Shown in pieces: positions 25,749-37,017 of a stretch of 64,000 bases of DNA (within the stretch, counting starts at the first letter, position 1; each line of letters begins with the position of its first letter). The notes beneath the pieces are model-generated. The model saw only the letters and a list, made by a program, of their open reading frames with translations. It did no database searches and had not been told where the DNA came from. A program made the position numbers and the translations under genes. The DNA is taken from NCBI RefSeq assembly GCF_009193185.1, contig NZ_VUKF01000006.1, positions 62,001 through 126,000 of the forward strand, read 5' to 3'. The DNA comes from Georgenia thermotolerans (GTDB taxonomy: Bacteria > Actinomycetota > Actinomycetes > Actinomycetales > Actinomycetaceae).

Positions 25749-26156
25749 ATGGCAGAGAACCTCACCCGGCCGACGACTGCGTCGGCCGCCGACCTCGTCG
25801 AGCGCGCCGAGCCCGCCGGGCGACGCGAGGACGCCCGCGCGCTGCTCGACCTCATGACCCGGGTGACCGGGACGGCCCCGGTCGTGTGGGGCGCGACGAT
25901 GATCGGGTTCGGCGAGTACCACTACCGCTACGCCAGCGGGCACGAGGGCGACACCTTCGTCGTCGGATTCTCGCCCCGGAAGGCCTCGATGTCGGTGTAC
26001 GGGCTGCTGCACCCCGACGCCGAGGACCTCCTCGCCGCGCTCGGTCCGCACCGCCGCGGCGCCGGCTGCCTCTACCTGGGCCGCCTGCGGGGCGTCGACC
26101 TGGCCGTGCTCGAGCGTCTCGTCGCCCAGGCGTGGGCGCGCGGCGGCCAGGCCTAG
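25749..26156 (+). CDS. DUF1801-domain protein
   Basis: 135-aa small cytosolic protein of the DUF1801/YdhG-like fold: ALLDLMTRVTGTAPVVWGATMIGFGEYHYRY, then VVGFSPRKASMSVYGL, GAGCLYLGRLRGVDLAVLERLV. Family members are alpha/beta proteins of unknown biochemical role. ATG at 25749 has AGGA eight bases upstream; the ATG at 25740 (MGVMAEN) is an equally legal in-frame start. Stands alone between two terminator-bounded units. Confidence 0.85.
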   Translation: MAENLTRPTTASAADLVERAEPAGRREDARALLDLMTRVTGTAPVVWGATMIGFGEYHYRYASGHEGDTFVVGFSPRKASMSVYGLLHPDAEDLLAALGPHRRGAGCLYLGRLRGVDLAVLERLVAQAWARGGQA

Positions 26157-26210
26157 CGGCGGGCGACACGCCGTCGCGCCAGCCGGGTCCCGGCCCGCGC
26201 AGGTCGGACC

Positions 26211-27773
26211 ATGGGGGTGATGCCCACCACCGGCCCCACCGCCCCGCACGTCATCGACGTCCGCCCGACCAGCCCGCGCCTCAGCATGCCCGCCGGCTGG
26301 CTCCGCGGCCTCGTCGCCGGCGTCGAGGCGGCCATGATCAGCTGGCTCACCGTGGTCGTGCCCGCCGTCGCCACGTACGTCGCCACCGCGGCGGCGCCGG
26401 CGCTGGGCGAGGCCTCCTGGCAGGCGGCGGCCGGGCTGGGCACCTCCGTGTGGCTGCTCGGCCACGGCGGATCCATGCGGGCGGCGGGGGCGACGGTCTC
26501 CCTCGTCCCGCTCGGCATCACCCTGCTGAGCCTCGCCCTGGTCTACGGCGCCGCACGGCGCATGCGGCTGACCACGGTGGGAGCCGGCGCGTTCGTCCCG
26601 GCGGGCTTCACCCTCACCACGCTCGTCCTCAGCGCGTTCGCGACCGTCCCCGGCGCCCGGCTGGCGGCGCTGGCCGGGGTGGTCCTCGTCGCCGTCGGCG
26701 GCACGGCGCTCGCGCTGTGGCGCGCCGGCGCGGCCGCGCCCGAGGCCCTGAACCGCTGGCGGGTGCCGTCCCCGGTCACCGCCGGTCTCGCGGGCGGCGG
26801 CTGGGCGCTCGCCGGGCTCCTTGCGCTGGCGACGGCGGCCGCGGTCGCCGCCGCGGTGGCCGGGTGGGACCGGGTGCTGCTCGTGCAGGGCTCCTTCGCC
26901 CCCGATGTCGTCAGCGCCGTCGTCATGTCCCTGGCCCAGCTGATCTACGTGCCCACCGCGGTGGTGTGGGCGCTCGCGTGGCTGGCGGGGCCGGGCTTCG
27001 CCGTCGGGCAGGGCACGGTCTTCAGCGCCACCGAGGTCACCGCCGCGCCGCTGCCGGCCGTGCCGCTGCTGGGGGCGCTGCCGTCCCCCGGGACCCCCGC
27101 GCTGCCCTGGGTGGTGCTGGTGCCCGGGCTGGTCGGGGTGGTCGTCGGGGTCTGGCTGCACCGGCGCCGGCCCCAGGAGTCCCTCGCGGGCGCGGCCGGC
27201 GCGGCGCTGACCACGGCCGCGGCCGTGGCGCTCGCGGCGCTCGTGCTCGCCGCGGCCGCGTCCGGCGGCATCGGGCCCGGCCGGATGGCGGAGGTGGGAC
27301 CGGCGCCCGCGCCGGTGGCCGGCCTGCTCCTCGTCGAGGTGGGGGCCGGCGCCCTGCTCGGGGTGCTCGTGCCGCACCCGCGCACCCGTGAGGGCCTGCG
27401 GGCCGCGGTGGGGCGCGTGCGCGCCGACCGCGAGCGGACGACGACCGGGGACGCGCCGGCGGCCACGGGCCCGGTGCCGGGCGAGCCGACCGGCACGGCG
27501 ACCCCGCCCACCGCGCACGGCTCGGCGGCCAAGCCGCCGGTGAACCGCTCGGCCGCGACCCCGGGCACCGCGCACGCCTCGGCCGCCACCCCGGCGGCGG
27601 CGCCCGAGCCGGCCGAGGACGCCGGACCGTCTCCCGAGCCGGGCCGCCGGCCGTGGGCCCCGCGCTTCCCGCGGCTGGGCGAGCACGACACGGACGGGCC
27701 GCCCTCGGGCCCGGCGTCGGGGGCCTGGGGCGGTCCGCGGCTCTCGGACTGGCCGCGCCCTCAGGACGCCTGA
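26211..27773 (+). CDS. PerM-like cell-division membrane protein (DUF6350)
   Basis: 520-aa polytopic membrane protein with about ten helices over residues 20-400, including PAGWLRGLVAGVEAAMISWL and repeated Ala/Val/Leu segments, then a ~120-residue Pro/Ala/Thr-rich cytosolic tail. Position between sucCD and purN-purH is the same as PerM (Rv0955) in Mycobacterium tuberculosis, a divisome-associated integral membrane protein; this synteny plus topology is the basis of the name. ATG 26211 or ATG 26220 could start translation; neither has a clear ribosome site. The 3' end overlaps the convergent gene by 13 bp. Confidence 0.82.
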   Translation: MGVMPTTGPTAPHVIDVRPTSPRLSMPAGWLRGLVAGVEAAMISWLTVVVPAVATYVATAAAPALGEASWQAAAGLGTSVWLLGHGGSMRAAGATVSLVPLGITLLSLALVYGAARRMRLTTVGAGAFVPAGFTLTTLVLSAFATVPGARLAALAGVVLVAVGGTALALWRAGAAAPEALNRWRVPSPVTAGLAGGGWALAGLLALATAAAVAAAVAGWDRVLLVQGSFAPDVVSAVVMSLAQLIYVPTAVVWALAWLAGPGFAVGQGTVFSATEVTAAPLPAVPLLGALPSPGTPALPWVVLVPGLVGVVVGVWLHRRRPQESLAGAAGAALTTAAAVALAALVLAAAASGGIGPGRMAEVGPAPAPVAGLLLVEVGAGALLGVLVPHPRTREGLRAAVGRVRADRERTTTGDAPAATGPVPGEPTGTATPPTAHGSAAKPPVNRSAATPGTAHASAATPAAAPEPAEDAGPSPEPGRRPWAPRFPRLGEHDTDGPPSGPASGAWGGPRLSDWPRPQDA

Positions 27774-28228
27774 CGCATCAGCTGCTCCATCTGCCGCACC
27801 CGCTCGTCGAGGGAGTGCTGCAGCCGGGCGTCGCAGGCGTCGCGCGCCTGCGCGGTCAGCGCCGCCCGCACGCACGAGGAGTACGCGGAGTACTCGCGCC
27901 AGAGCACCACCTGGCCCAGCGACGCGATGCCGAGCATCCCGGCGACCACCAGGCCCAGCGTCACGACGCCGGTGAGCGCCCCACGGATCCGCGCGCCGCG
28001 GACCTTGACGAGCGCGACGATGCCCACGGCGAGCGCCGCCATGCACAGCACGCCGGACAGCAGCGGCCACGGCCACGGCAGCGTGAACGCCCCGACGGCC
28101 AGCCCGGCCAGCAGCAGCAGACCGAAGCGCCGGACCCAGCGCAGGGCGGCCACCCGGCTCTCCCCGGGGGGCTCGGCGGGCGCTCCGGGCGGGCGGCCGC
28201 GATGGGGCCGGGGCTGAGGCGTGGGCAT
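27761..28228 (-). CDS. Small membrane protein (DUF4190-like helices)
   Basis: 155-aa protein: a polar Pro/Arg-rich N-terminus (~1-28), three to four membrane helices (~33-52, ~55-75, ~85-110) with GALTGVVTLGLVVAGMLGI, and an external tail with two Cys (SSCVRAAL ... DACDARL) and a short coiled helix. M. tuberculosis has a membrane protein gene (Rv0954) in this neighbourhood; equivalence is not established. ATG at 28228 has GATGAT (minus strand, 28240-28235) six bases upstream, fitting a leaderless start divergent from purN. Confidence 0.72.
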   Translation of the reverse strand: MPTPQPRPHRGRPPGAPAEPPGESRVAALRWVRRFGLLLLAGLAVGAFTLPWPWPLLSGVLCMAALAVGIVALVKVRGARIRGALTGVVTLGLVVAGMLGIASLGQVVLWREYSAYSSCVRAALTAQARDACDARLQHSLDERVRQMEQLMRQAS

Positions 28229-28267
28229 GGGAGCATCATCGCGCACGGCGCGGCTACGCTCGCGCAC
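28229..28267. promoter_or_regulatory. Back-to-back promoters of purN and the membrane protein
   Basis: The 39-bp gap holds TACGCT (28255-28260, plus) and GATGAT (28240-28235, minus), each 6-7 nt from its start codon. The -35 region of each promoter covers the start of the other, so they should interfere. Confidence 0.5.
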
Positions 28268-28900
28268 GTGAGCGTCTCCACCCCCCGCCCGGCCCGGCTC
28301 GTCGTCCTCGTCTCCGGGGGCGGATCGAACCTCGCGGCGCTGCTCGAGGCGACGCAGGACCCGGCCTACGGCGCCCAGGTGGTCGCCGTCGGCGCCGACC
28401 GGGAGGGCACCGGCGGGGTGGACCTCGCCCGGGCCGCGGGGCTGGCGACCTTCGTCGAGCGGGTCGGCGACCACGCCACCCGTGAGGAGTGGGACGCCGC
28501 GCTGACCGCCCAGGTCGCCGCGCACCAGCCGGACCTCGTCGTCTCCGCCGGGTTCCTCAAGCTCTGCGGCCAGCGGTTCCTCGAGCGGTTCGGCGGGCGC
28601 TACATCAACACCCACAACACCCTGCTGCCGGCCTTCCCCGGCATCCACGGCCCGCGCGACGCCCTCGCCTACGGCGTCAAGCTCGCCGGCGCCACCCTCT
28701 TCTTCGTCGACGCGGGGGTCGACACGGGCGCGATCGTCGCCCAGGTCGCGGTGCCCGTCCTCGACGACGACGACGTCGCGACGCTGACCGAGCGGATCAA
28801 GGTCGCCGAGCGCGCCCAGCTCGTCGAGCAGGTCGGCCGGCTCGCCCGGGAGGGCTGGCGCATCGAGGGCCGCCGGGTGCTGGTCGGGGCCGGGCGCTGA
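28268..28900 (+). CDS. purN: Phosphoribosylglycinamide formyltransferase
   Basis: 210-aa GAR transformylase using 10-formyl-THF in purine synthesis. [16 protein letters not shown] binds the phosphate; the formyl-folate site is [30 protein letters not shown] with Asn/His of INTHN; the catalytic Asp lies in [15 protein letters not shown] at 28268 chosen because TACGCT sits seven bases upstream and protein similarity starts there. Precedes purH, which has its own riboswitch-controlled promoter. Confidence 0.96.
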   Translation: MSVSTPRPARLVVLVSGGGSNLAALLEATQDPAYGAQVVAVGADREGTGGVDLARAAGLATFVERVGDHATREEWDAALTAQVAAHQPDLVVSAGFLKLCGQRFLERFGGRYINTHNTLLPAFPGIHGPRDALAYGVKLAGATLFFVDAGVDTGAIVAQVAVPVLDDDDVATLTERIKVAERAQLVEQVGRLAREGWRIEGRRVLVGAGR

Positions 28901-28905
28901 ACGGG

Positions 28906-28943
28906 GCCGCGCGTTCGGGCGCCGCGCGTTCGGGAGCCGCGCG
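28906..28943. repeat. 15-bp tandem repeat between purN and purH
   Basis: GCCGCGCGTTCGGGC (28906-28920), an almost identical second unit (28921-28935) and a half unit to 28943. It lies between the purN stop and the purH -10. Confidence 0.75.
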
Positions 28944-28944
28944 C

Positions 28945-29063
28945 TAAGATGGGTGGCGGCCGTAACTGGCGAGGAAGGTGGCGTCCACCACCGGGGAGCG
29001 GCCGGAAGTCCCCTGAGAGAGCACCGCGCGCCTGGGTGCCTGGGTCGGGTGCCCGCGGGCACC
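28945..29063 (+). promoter_or_regulatory. ZTP (pfl) riboswitch controlling purH
   Basis: A -10, TAAGAT (28945-28950), starts the leader. Conserved ZTP-aptamer blocks follow: CGTAACTGGCG (28961-28971), CCACCGGGGAGCGG (28988-29001) and CGCCTGGG (29029-29036). GGTGCCCGCGGGCACC (29048-29063) just after the aptamer is a 16-nt palindrome and the likely expression platform, 22 nt before the ribosome site. ZTP/ZMP (AICAR) accumulates when 10-formyl-THF is short, and purH consumes ZMP, so ligand should turn the gene on (known class behaviour). Confidence 0.92.
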
Positions 29064-29096
29064 GCAGCCACGACCGCATCGAACCAGGAGCGCTTC

Positions 29097-30779
29097 ATGA
29101 GCCAGACCTCCCAGCCCGCCGTCGAGCCCGTCGGTGACCGCGTCCCCGTGCGCCGGGCCCTGCTCTCCGTCTACGACAAGACCGGCCTCGAGCCGCTCGC
29201 CCGGGCCCTGCACGCCGCCGGCGTGCAGCTGGTCTCCACCGGCTCCACCGCCGCCCGCATCGCCGCCGCCGGCGTGCCGGTCACCCCGGTCGAGGAGATC
29301 ACCGGCTTTCCCGAGTGCCTCGACGGGCGCGTGAAGACCCTCCACCCGCGCGTGCACGCCGGCATCCTGGCCGACCGGCGCAAGGAGACCCACCGCACCG
29401 AGCTCGCCGAGCTCGGCGTCGCCCCGTTCGACCTCGTCGTCGTCAACCTCTACCCCTTCACCCAGACCGTGGCCTCCGGGGCCGGGGTCGACGAGTGCGT
29501 CGAGCAGATCGACATCGGCGGGCCGAGCATGGTCCGCGCGGCGGCGAAGAACCACCCCTCGGTCGCCGTCGTCGTCGACCCCGCCCGCTACGACGACGTC
29601 GCGGCCGCCGCGGCCGGCGGCGGGTTCACCCTCGCCCAGCGCCGCGCGCTGGCCGTGGCCGCCTTCGAGCACACCGCCGCCTACGACGTCGCCGTCGCGT
29701 CCTGGATGAGCGGGGTCTTCGACACCGACGCCGAGGCCGGCGACGGCGCGCTCCCGGCCTTCACCGGCGGGGCGTGGCAGCGCCGCGCCACCTTGCGCTA
29801 CGGGGAGAACCCGCACCAGCGCGCGGCCCTGTACACGGCGGAGGGCACGACCACCGGCATCGCCAACGCCGAGCAGCTGCACGGGAAGGCGATGAGCTAC
29901 AACAACTACGTCGACGCCGACGCCGCCGTGCGCGCCGCCTACGACCACGCCGGGCCCGCCGTCGCCATCATCAAGCACGCCAACCCGTGCGGCATCGCCA
30001 CCGGTGCGGACGTGGCCGAGGCGCACCGCAAGGCCCACGCCTGCGACCCGGTCTCCGCCTACGGGGGCGTGGTGGCCGCCAACCGGCCGGTCACCGCCGC
30101 CATGGCCGAGCAGCTCGCCCCGGTGTTCACCGAGGTCGTCGCGGCGCCGGGCTTCGAGCCCGAGGCCCGCGAGATCCTCGAGCGCAAGAAGAACGTGCGC
30201 CTGCTCGTCGTCGACCCCGGGGAGCGGACCGGCACGGACCTGCGGCCGATCAGCGGCGGCGTGCTGGCCCAGGACCGCGACGCCGTCGACGCCCCGGGCG
30301 ACACCCCGGACGGCTGGACCCTGGCGGCCGGTCCCGCCGCGGACGAGGCGACCCTCGCCGACCTCGCCTTCGCCTGGCGCGCCGTGCGCGCGGTGCGCTC
30401 CAACGCCATCCTGCTCGCCGCCGACGGCGCGAGCGTGGGCGTGGGCATGGGCCAGGTGAATCGGGTGGACTCCTGCCGCCTGGCGGTCGAGCGCGCCAAC
30501 ACCCTGGGCGCGCCGGTGGAGTCGGCGGTGGACGCGGCCGGCGGGGCGGAGAACGCCGACGCCGCCGCGCGGGCCGCGGCGCCGGAGCGGGCCCGCGGGG
30601 CCGTCGCCGCCTCGGACGCCTTCTTCCCCTTCGCCGACGGGCTGCAGGTGCTCGTCGATGCCGGCGTGCGCGCCGTCGTCCACCCCGGCGGGTCCATCCG
30701 CGACGCGGAGGTCATCGCGGCCGCCGAGGCGGCCGGGATCACGATGTACCACACCGGCGTGCGCCACTTCGCGCACTGA
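29097..30779 (+). CDS. purH: Bifunctional AICAR transformylase/IMP cyclohydrolase
   Basis: 560-aa enzyme for the last two steps to IMP. The N-terminal IMP cyclohydrolase (MGS-like) domain contains [42 protein letters not shown] and NLYPF. The C-terminal transformylase has [37 protein letters not shown] (catalytic Lys-His) and [10 protein letters not shown] with ending [14 protein letters not shown]. Length is slightly above the usual ~525. ATG at 29097 follows AGGAG (29086-29090). Controlled by the ZTP riboswitch. Confidence 0.98.
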   Translation: MSQTSQPAVEPVGDRVPVRRALLSVYDKTGLEPLARALHAAGVQLVSTGSTAARIAAAGVPVTPVEEITGFPECLDGRVKTLHPRVHAGILADRRKETHRTELAELGVAPFDLVVVNLYPFTQTVASGAGVDECVEQIDIGGPSMVRAAAKNHPSVAVVVDPARYDDVAAAAAGGGFTLAQRRALAVAAFEHTAAYDVAVASWMSGVFDTDAEAGDGALPAFTGGAWQRRATLRYGENPHQRAALYTAEGTTTGIANAEQLHGKAMSYNNYVDADAAVRAAYDHAGPAVAIIKHANPCGIATGADVAEAHRKAHACDPVSAYGGVVAANRPVTAAMAEQLAPVFTEVVAAPGFEPEAREILERKKNVRLLVVDPGERTGTDLRPISGGVLAQDRDAVDAPGDTPDGWTLAAGPAADEATLADLAFAWRAVRAVRSNAILLAADGASVGVGMGQVNRVDSCRLAVERANTLGAPVESAVDAAGGAENADAAARAAAPERARGAVAASDAFFPFADGLQVLVDAGVRAVVHPGGSIRDAEVIAAAEAAGITMYHTGVRHFAH

Positions 30780-30784
30780 GCCGC

Positions 30785-30825
30785 CGCCGCGGCCCCGGCA
30801 GGTCCGCCCTGCCGGGGCCGCGGCG
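30785..30825. terminator. Bidirectional terminator after purH
   Basis: Perfect 18-bp stem (30785-30802 with 30808-30825) with a 5-nt loop, between the convergent stops of purH (30779) and the hydrolase gene (30844). Confidence 0.85.
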
Positions 30826-30843
30826 TGCCTGGCTGCCTGGCGG

Positions 30844-31413
30844 TCAGTCCGCCCCGACGCGGTCGAGGAACGCGATGACGCGGGCGAGCATGAGCGCCGC
30901 GGCCTCGGGGTCGTGGTCCGGCAGCCCGGCGTCGGCGAACAGGTGGGAGTCGCCCGGGTAGACGTACGCGGTCCCGCCGGTCTCGGCCGCCACCGCGCGG
31001 GCCTCGGCCGCGTCGCACCACGGGTCGGCCTCGTGGGTGTGGATCTCCACCGGCAGCCCGGCGGGCCACGGCGCGCCGACCGCCTCGGTGGGCAGGCAGC
31101 CGTGCATGAGCGCCGCCCCGCGCGCGCCGGGCCGGGTCTGGGCCAGCACCTGCGCGGCCGCCGCGCCGAGGGAGAAGCCGGCGTAGACGAGGTCCGCCGG
31201 AAGGCCCTCGACGGCGGCCTGGGCGCGGCGGGCGATCTCCGCCTGGCCGAGGGCGTCGCGCTTGACGACGCCCTCCTCGACGGTGTCGAAGGTCTCCCCG
31301 TCGTAGTAGTCGGGGGTGTGGACCTCGTGCCCGGCCGCGCGCAGCGCGTCGGCGAAGTCGTGGACGGCGGGCCGCAGGCCCAGGGCGGAGTGGAAGAGCA
31401 CGACGGTGGCCAT
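30844..31413 (-). CDS. Dienelactone hydrolase-family protein
   Basis: 189-aa single-domain alpha/beta hydrolase of dienelactone hydrolase type: VVLFHSALGL at the start, HTPDYYDGETFD, a nucleophile-elbow-like GFSLGAAAAQV (Ser, where classical DLH has Cys), Asp in EADPWCD and His in DSHLFAD. Cytosolic. ATG at 31413 has TACGCT (minus, 31426-31421) seven bases upstream; an upstream GTG would add ten residues. Substrate unknown. Confidence 0.85.
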   Translation of the reverse strand: MATVVLFHSALGLRPAVHDFADALRAAGHEVHTPDYYDGETFDTVEEGVVKRDALGQAEIARRAQAAVEGLPADLVYAGFSLGAAAAQVLAQTRPGARGAALMHGCLPTEAVGAPWPAGLPVEIHTHEADPWCDAAEARAVAAETGGTAYVYPGDSHLFADAGLPDHDPEAAALMLARVIAFLDRVGAD

Positions 31414-31452
31414 GCCGGTGAGCGTATGGGTGACCACCGACACAGGGCACGG

Positions 31453-32796
31453 TTACGCCGGCCCGGCCGCGGGGCCGGCGCGGTCCGCGGCGAGGACCGC
31501 CTTGCGCAGGGGGACGGCGGCGTCGGCGGCCCGCGCGCGGTCGAGCAGCGGGCGGGCCCCGCCGGCGAGCAGCTTGCGCAGCGGGACGACGTCGCGCGGC
31601 CGGTCCACGGTGAACCCGGCGGTCAGCCGGCCGGTCCCGTCCGGGCCCGGCTCGACGAGCAACGCCGTCCACGCCCCGTCCGGGTCGCCGCGCAGGAGGA
31701 CCGTCGCGGCGTCGGTGGGGGCCCCGACGAAGGCGAGGTCGTGGCCGAGCTGGGTGGAGAAGACGTACGGCGCGCCCGGCGCAGGCACCTCGTGCCCGAG
31801 CAGGCCCGCGACGAGCCCGGCGGGATGGGTCAGCGCCGCGTCCCAGTGCCCGCCGGGGACCAGGCCGAGCCCGGGGACCTCCATGTCCGCGCAGTCGCCC
31901 ACGGCCCGCAGCGACGCCGGCGCGCCGGCCACGCGCCCCGCCGGATCCACGCGCAGCGCGCCGCGCCCGGTCAGCGGCAGGGTGCCGGCCAGCCACCGGG
32001 TCGCCGGGCGCACCCCGACGGCGGTGACGACGACGTCCGCGGCGAGCCGCTCGCCCGGCGCGCCGTCCGGCCCGGCCAGCGTGACCGCGCCCGGCTCGAC
32101 CGCGGTGACGGGGGCGCCGCAGCGCAGCTCGACGCCCGCGGCGGCGTACCAGGGCGCCGTCCGGGCGCCCAGGTCGGCGCCCAGCTGGCGGTGCAGCGGC
32201 GTGGGCGCCGCCTCGACGACCGTGACCGCGCAGCCCTGCGCGGCGGCCTGGCCCGCGAGCTCGGCGCCGATCCAGCCGGCCCCCACCACGACGAGCCGGG
32301 TGCCGGCGCTCAGCCGCCCGCGCAGCGCGGCCGCGTCGGCCACGGTGTGCAGCTCCGCGGCCCCGGTCCAGCCCGCCGGGCGCACCGGCTCCGCGCCGGT
32401 GGCGAGGACGGCGACGTCGGCGTGCAGCGTGAGCGCCTCGCCCGCCGCGCCGTGCCCCTGGGCCGGGTCTCCGGCGTCCGCGGGGCCGACGGTGAGGTCG
32501 ACGCCGTCGTCGTCCGCCCGCACGGCGGTGGCACGCCGCCCGGGCAGCACGCGGTCGGCGAGGTCGGCGAGGTCGCCGTAGCCCTCCCCGGACAGCCAGA
32601 CCGGCTCGACCCGGCTGAACAGCTCCTTCGACAGCGGCGGGCGGTCGTAGGGCGGGACCGCCTCGGCGCCCACCACCGTCACCTCGCCGTCGAAGCCCTG
32701 CGCGCGCAGCTCGGCCACCGTGCGCAGGCCGGCCAGGCCGGTGCCGACGACGACGACGGAACGGGGGGCGGGGGAGGGGGCAGCGGGGACGGACAC
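31453..32796 (-). CDS. FAD-dependent NAD(P)H:ferredoxin/rubredoxin reductase-type protein
   Basis: 447-aa flavoprotein. FAD Rossmann motif VVVVGTGLAGLRTVAELRAQG at the N-terminus, PPYDRPPLSKE, second Rossmann motif LVVVGAGWIGAELAGQAAAQG for NAD(P)H, ATGAEP, and the FAD-closing motif LRAVGDCADM. The C-terminal reductase domain (~335-425) is of ferredoxin reductase type. Likely passes electrons to a ferredoxin, often for a P450 or oxygenase, but no partner is nearby. GTG at 32796 with TACCGT six bases upstream; the -10 overlaps that of the divergent gene. Confidence 0.9.
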   Translation of the reverse strand: MSVPAAPSPAPRSVVVVGTGLAGLRTVAELRAQGFDGEVTVVGAEAVPPYDRPPLSKELFSRVEPVWLSGEGYGDLADLADRVLPGRRATAVRADDDGVDLTVGPADAGDPAQGHGAAGEALTLHADVAVLATGAEPVRPAGWTGAAELHTVADAAALRGRLSAGTRLVVVGAGWIGAELAGQAAAQGCAVTVVEAAPTPLHRQLGADLGARTAPWYAAAGVELRCGAPVTAVEPGAVTLAGPDGAPGERLAADVVVTAVGVRPATRWLAGTLPLTGRGALRVDPAGRVAGAPASLRAVGDCADMEVPGLGLVPGGHWDAALTHPAGLVAGLLGHEVPAPGAPYVFSTQLGHDLAFVGAPTDAATVLLRGDPDGAWTALLVEPGPDGTGRLTAGFTVDRPRDVVPLRKLLAGGARPLLDRARAADAAVPLRKAVLAADRAGPAAGPA

Positions 32797-32802
32797 GCTG
32801 CC

Positions 32803-32812
32803 ACGGTAGTCT
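32803..32812. promoter_or_regulatory. Overlapping divergent -10 elements
   Basis: ACGGTAGTCT contains TACCGT on the minus strand (32808-32803) and TAGTCT on the plus strand (32807-32812), sharing two base pairs. Each lies 6-9 nt from its start codon, so both transcripts look leaderless and mutually exclusive. Confidence 0.5.
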
Positions 32813-32821
32813 CGCCCCATC

Positions 32822-33100
32822 ATGTCGAGCACGAGAGCCGCCCGCCTCGCCTTCAAGGTGTTCCTGCTGCTGGCCGTCGCCGCGGTGTGCGGCCTGGCCG
32901 TGGCGGTCAGCGCCCGGGCGGCGGCGACCGGGCTGGCGGTGGTGCTCGGCGCCTGCGCGGTGCTGCGCGCGCTCGCCCCGGTCACCGTGGTGCCGCCGGC
33001 CCGCTCCCGCCGGGTCGACGTCGCCCTGCTCGCCCTCGCCGCGCTCGCCCTGCTCTACCTCGCGCCCTGGGGCGACGCGCTGCCCACCGCCACCCGGTGA
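32822..33100 (+). CDS. DUF3017-like small membrane protein
   Basis: 92-aa protein with three helices (about 10-32, 34-54, 67-85). The block ARSRRVDVALLALAALALLYL resembles the DUF3017 signature of actinobacterial membrane proteins, often found near folD or purine genes. ATG at 32822, TAGTCT -10 nine bases upstream. Role unknown. Confidence 0.7.
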   Translation: MSSTRAARLAFKVFLLLAVAAVCGLAVAVSARAAATGLAVVLGACAVLRALAPVTVVPPARSRRVDVALLALAALALLYLAPWGDALPTATR

Positions 33101-33146
33101 CCGGTTCGCCCGGGGCGGGCGGGAATCGCCGTGTGATGATGACGGC

Positions 33147-34430
33147 GTGAGCGATCTCGCCCTCAACATCGTCCTGGTGCTCTTCTTCGTGCTGCTGGGC
33201 GGGGTGTTCTCGGCCTCGGAGATGGCGCTGGTGTCCCTGCGCGACAGCCAGGTCCGCACCCTCGCCGGCCGCGGCGGCGCCGGGGCGCGAGTTGCCAAGC
33301 TCACGGCCGACTCCAACCGGTTCCTCTCCGCCGTCCAGGTGGGCGTGACCCTCGCCGGGTTCTTCTCCGCCTCCTTCGGCGCCGCGCAGATCGCGCCCGC
33401 GGTCGCCCCGCCCCTCAAGAGCCTGGGCGTGCCGGCCGGGCTGGCCTACGGCATCGCCTTCGTCGGCACCACGGTCGTCATCTCCTACCTCTCGCTGGTC
33501 TTCGGCGAGCTGGTTCCCAAGCGCCTGGCCATGCAGAGCGCCGAGAAGTTCTCCCTCGCCGTCGCCACGCCGCTGGACTGGATCGCCACCGTGCTGCGCC
33601 CGGTGATCTGGCTGCTCGGCGCCTCGGTCAACGTGGTCATGCGGGTCCTGGGGCGCGACCCCAACGCCCAGAGGGAGGCGATGGGCACCGAGGAGCTGCG
33701 CTCGCTCGTGGCCCAGCACGAGTCCCTCGGCGTCCAGGAGCGCGACATGGTCGTCGACCTGCTCACCGTCGGCGAGCGCACCGTCCAGGAGATCATGACC
33801 CCGCGCACCGAGGTCGAGTTCCTCGACGCCGGCATGCCGATCGCCGAGGCGCAGCCGCTCGTGCGCGACCTCGAGCACTCCCGCTACCCGGTGCGCGGGG
33901 AGAACAACGACGACGTCGTCGGCTTCATCCACATCCGCGACCTCATCCACCCCGACCCGGCGGTGCGCACGGTGCGCGACCTCGTCCGCGACATCACCTT
34001 CTTCCCCACCGGCACCCGGGTGCTCAGCGCCCTCACGGTCATGCGGCAGAACCACGCCCACCTCGCCGTCGTCGTCGACGAGTACGGCGGCACCGACGGG
34101 ATCATCACGCTGGAGGACTGCGTGGAGGAGTTCGTCGGGCAGATTCAGGACGAGTACGACCGCGAGCCGCCCGAGTTCGTCGCCAACGGCGTCACCGAGG
34201 ACGTCGCCGGCCTGCTCGGCCGCGCGGAGGTGGCCAAGGTGCTCGACCGCGAGCTGCCCGACGGCCCCTTCGACACCCTCGGCGGCTTCATCATGGCCCG
34301 GCTCGGCCGGCTGCCCCGCGTGGGGGACGCGATCACCTGGGACGACCTCGTCCTCACCGTCACCGCCCTCGACGGGCGCCGGGTGGACCGGGTGGAGATC
34401 CGCCGGGCGGCCGACGCCGTCGTCGCCTGA
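33147..34430 (+). CDS. CNNM-type transporter with CBS pair and CorC/HlyC domain
   Basis: 427-aa membrane protein of the family named hemolysin/CorC, now linked to Mg2+/Co2+ transport. CNNM transmembrane domain ~1-190: [51 protein letters not shown]. Two CBS motifs ~205-325: [13 protein letters not shown] and [19 protein letters not shown]. The C-terminal CorC_HlyC domain ends [11 protein letters not shown] start with GATGAT six bases upstream. A 9-bp hairpin terminates it. Confidence 0.93.
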   Translation: MSDLALNIVLVLFFVLLGGVFSASEMALVSLRDSQVRTLAGRGGAGARVAKLTADSNRFLSAVQVGVTLAGFFSASFGAAQIAPAVAPPLKSLGVPAGLAYGIAFVGTTVVISYLSLVFGELVPKRLAMQSAEKFSLAVATPLDWIATVLRPVIWLLGASVNVVMRVLGRDPNAQREAMGTEELRSLVAQHESLGVQERDMVVDLLTVGERTVQEIMTPRTEVEFLDAGMPIAEAQPLVRDLEHSRYPVRGENNDDVVGFIHIRDLIHPDPAVRTVRDLVRDITFFPTGTRVLSALTVMRQNHAHLAVVVDEYGGTDGIITLEDCVEEFVGQIQDEYDREPPEFVANGVTEDVAGLLGRAEVAKVLDRELPDGPFDTLGGFIMARLGRLPRVGDAITWDDLVLTVTALDGRRVDRVEIRRAADAVVA

Positions 34431-34433
34431 CGC

Positions 34434-34454
34434 GGCGGCGAGGGGCTCGCCGCC
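34434..34454 (+). terminator. Short hairpin after the CNNM gene
   Basis: GGCGGCGAG-GGG-CTCGCCGCC: 9-bp perfect stem starting 4 nt after the stop. Confidence 0.55.
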
Positions 34455-34534
34455 TCGATGCCGACGGCGCCCGCGACCCGCCGTCGGCCCGCCGACAACG
34501 CACCCCCGGGCCGGCGGTGAGCACGGTCACCGAA

Positions 34535-34556
34535 ATATCTCGATGTCGAGTAATCT
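34535..34556 (+). promoter_or_regulatory. TCA-type operator before icd
   Basis: TATCTCGATGTCGAGTAATC: palindrome CTCGA-TG-TCGAG with AT-rich flanks, 18 of 22 bases equal to the site before sucCD (23481-23502). TAATCT (34551-34556) is a possible -10, so the operator would overlap the promoter. The remaining leader to 34635 shows no other feature except AGGAG at 34620-34624. Confidence 0.6.
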
Positions 34557-34635
34557 GGTCGGCGGCGTCGGTGCCCCGGCGCCCCGCGAAGTCGAGGCGC
34601 CCCCTCCCCGGGGGTGGTCAGGAGTGTGGCAGGAC

Positions 34636-36863
<2,228 letters not shown>

Positions 36864-36880
36864 CGCGCACGGCTGCCCGC

Positions 36881-36914
36881 CGGCGCCCCGCCCCTTCCGA
36901 GGAGCGGGGCGCCG
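36881..36914. terminator. Terminator of icd-mdh
   Basis: CGGCGCCCCGC (36881-36891) pairs with 36904-36914 over a 12-nt loop, 17 nt after the mdh stop and facing the convergent gene ending at 37018. Confidence 0.7.
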
Positions 36915-37017
36915 TCGTCTGCCCCGGTCTGGCGCGGAGGGACGGGGGCCGGGCCTGGCCCGGGGACGGCGGCGGGCCCGGCCCGGGGCGGCGGCCGGCC
37001 GCGGCCGCGCCGGTCGG

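Noticed and set aside
30059-33418. 1119-codon minus-strand frame across purH and neighbours
   Set aside because: Crosses several real genes on both strands and consists of Arg/Ala/Pro-rich nonsense.
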